Assembly (NCBI GenBank): GCA_967755175.1
Contig: CBRAFO010000053.1
Coordinates: 1 to 25,157, forward strand
Reading direction: 5' to 3'
Length of the DNA: 25,157 nucleotides
Origin: Rariglobus sp967755175
GTDB lineage: Bacteria > Verrucomicrobiota > Verrucomicrobiia > Opitutales > Opitutaceae
A model generated the notes under the pieces. That model saw nothing but the letters and a program-made list of their open reading frames with translations. It was not told the DNA's origin and did not search any database. This document shows positions 24,092-25,157 of this stretch, piece after piece. The translations under genes and the position numbers were made by a program. How positions within the stretch are numbered: the stretch's first letter is position 1; each line of letters opens with the position of its first letter.

Positions 24092-24207
24092 GCGCCCGTC
24101 GCCGCCTCGCAGTTACCCGCTGCATCACGGGAACCAAGCGATTACAATCGCGAATCACTGATTCAACTTCCCTGCACGTGGCGCAATGCATCAGAAGTAT
24201 CGCGCCG

Positions 24208-24825
24208 ATGAAACTCACTCACCGCTGCGCATCCATCCTGTTGCTCGGAGTAACCTTAAGCTTGATCACGGGCTGTGCCCCCCAGCCTCCCGCCGACACC
24301 GACCCTTCGCCGCGCGAAAAAGAGCTGAGGCAAACCGTCGCCGAGTTGCGCGAGAAACTCGCGGCCACCGAACGCGAACTCCAGCAAGCCAAAGCCGTCG
24401 AGCAGACGACCGCCCAGCTCACGGCCACACGCGTCACCGCAGAGCAAGCGACCGAAGCGGAGAAGCCGCACCCCGAAGCCAAAGTTCCCGACACTAGTTA
24501 CATCGTTGTTAAGAAGACCTTCACCCCCGGAAAATTGGTTTTCAAGGGAACGAGTTCGAACCCCAACCTCACCGAACGCCAGCCCGCCGACTGCCGCATC
24601 GTTTTCAAAGGTGTCCCTAGCGGGAAAGAGTATCCCGAACTGGAAATGCAAGAGGTCGCCTACGGTCGCTTCCGCGAAGGCGTCGCCTATTCACCGCAGG
24701 ACATCAACCTCTCCAAAAAACCCGTCCCCGGCGCCAGCGGCTCGAATCGGGCCGGCATGGGTTCCTCCTCCGGCGGCGGCACCCGGATCAGCGACGCCGA
24801 AGCCCGCGCTATCTTCGGCAATTAA
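24208..24825 (+). CDS. Small lipoprotein with coiled coil, function unknown
   Basis: 205 residues. A lipoprotein signal peptide MKLTHRCASILLLGV with lipobox LITGC places Cys at ~24, so the mature protein is lipid-anchored in the envelope. A charged coiled coil (~36-75, EKELRQTVAELREKLAATER) precedes a small globular part with VVKKTFTPGKLVFKG and CRIVFKGVPSGKEYPELEM, and a Gly/Ser-rich tail (SSSGGGTRISDAEARAIFGN). I do not recognise the family. I start at the ATG at 24208, which gives a standard signal peptide; an in-frame ATG at 24178 would put ten residues before it. It lies 116 bp after the ATP-grasp gene and 55 bp before a GspF/PilC-like gene, so a link to secretion or pili is possible but unproven. 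Confidence 0.85.
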   Translation: MKLTHRCASILLLGVTLSLITGCAPQPPADTDPSPREKELRQTVAELREKLAATERELQQAKAVEQTTAQLTATRVTAEQATEAEKPHPEAKVPDTSYIVVKKTFTPGKLVFKGTSSNPNLTERQPADCRIVFKGVPSGKEYPELEMQEVAYGRFREGVAYSPQDINLSKKPVPGASGSNRAGMGSSSGGGTRISDAEARAIFGN

Positions 24826-24880
24826 GCACTAATAAACGCGGCAAACGGCCGTTCCCACCCCACCATCGCCACCCTCGCCC

Positions 24881-25157
24881 GTGCCTCTGCCCCACCAAAA
24901 ACTCGCGTCCTTCTACCACCAACTCGCGCAGCAGCTCACGTCCGGGCTGACGCTCGCGCAAGCGCTCCATGCGCCCTCGGCCGCGCCTGCCGGTGACACG
25001 ACTCACCTTGCCGCGCTGGCAGAAAGCGGCGCGTCCATTACGGAAATCGTGACCGCCGCCGGCCCTTGGTTGCCGCCCGCCGACCGGCCCTTTCTCGTCG
25101 CAGCAGCGAACTCCGGCCGGCTCCCACGTGTGCTCACCAACCTCGCCGACCGACACA
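24881..25157 (+). CDS. Type II secretion/type IV pilus F-family membrane protein (GspF/PilC-like), 5' end only
   Basis: An open frame from a GTG at 24881 to the window edge (92 residues) with no in-frame ATG nearby upstream. It reads KLASFYHQLAQQLTSGLTLAQAL, the amphipathic start of a T2SSF domain, then GASITEIV, WLPPADRPFLVAAANSG and RLPRVLTNLADRH, matching the order seen in GspF/PilC cytoplasmic domains. Such proteins sit in the inner membrane platform of type II secretion systems or type IV pili. The rest lies outside the window, so the assignment rests on this first domain. Confidence 0.72.
   Translation, partial: MPLPHQKLASFYHQLAQQLTSGLTLAQALHAPSAAPAGDTTHLAALAESGASITEIVTAAGPWLPPADRPFLVAAANSGRLPRVLTNLADRH

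Noticed and set aside
24138..24151. Hairpin GCGAT-TACA-ATCGC after the ATP-grasp gene
   Set aside because: The stem is only 5 bp with no T-tract; too weak to call a terminator.
24844..24853. 10-bp palindrome AACGGCCGTT before the GspF-like gene
   Set aside because: Short and expected by chance in GC-rich DNA of this length.

Overview
The window is GC-rich DNA with dense genes and strong third-position GC, so nearly every real gene carries long spurious antisense reading frames. The gene families, the length and style of the regulators, and initiation without Shine-Dalgarno sites suggest a Verrucomicrobiota genome, most likely Opitutaceae. That placement is inference from family recognition; there is no rRNA or other marker gene here to prove it.

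Layout. (1) 1-1318 (-): 5' part of a DEAD-box RNA helicase gene that runs off the left edge. (2) 1456-4112 (+): two type IV pilus retraction ATPases in tandem (a PilT-like protein with an N-terminal extension, then a canonical PilT). (3) 4328-7962 (+): two sensor kinases with an ATGA stop/start overlap, a three-receiver hybrid kinase and a PAS kinase, closed by a hairpin terminator at 7961-7977. (4) 7985-8662 (-): a rhomboid intramembrane protease; upstream of it lie a 35-nt perfect palindrome and a four-arm REP-type element. (5) 8964-21349 (-): about 12.4 kb, all on one strand, holding eleven genes. In transcription order these are: a double-domain ABC_sub_bind substrate-binding protein, a STAS protein with an unrecognised C-terminal region, an ABC permease, an ABC ATPase, an RsbW-like ATPase, a STAS protein, a GPP34 (GOLPH3-like) protein, a second single-domain STAS protein, a stand-alone receiver, a receiver/PP2C phosphatase with an N-terminal histidine-dimerisation segment, and a Cache hybrid kinase with two receivers. 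(6) 21575-24091 (+): a circularly permuted ATP-grasp/alpha-E fusion, divergent from the substrate-binding protein gene. (7) 24208-25157 (+): a small lipoprotein and the start of a GspF/PilC-like membrane protein that runs off the right edge.

How it may work. Region 5 looks like a complete sense-to-partner-switch circuit. A Cache kinase and an ABC_sub_bind uptake system would sense a small molecule. A receiver-controlled PP2C phosphatase would dephosphorylate STAS antagonists, and an RsbW-like kinase would re-phosphorylate them. No sigma factor is encoded in the window, so the output of the switch is open; GPP34 and the STAS protein with the unknown C-terminal region are candidates. The combination is the strongest candidate for an undescribed system in the window.

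At the DNA level, several intergenic gaps carry short arrays of 6-7 bp units, usually as two facing inverted arms. The unit differs between loci (GAGAGTT, AGTAGCG, TCGTTC, GGCGATG) but the architecture is the same. The arrays abut or overlap gene ends. No start codon in the window has an AGGAG-type ribosome binding site; most are preceded by pyrimidine-rich sequence.
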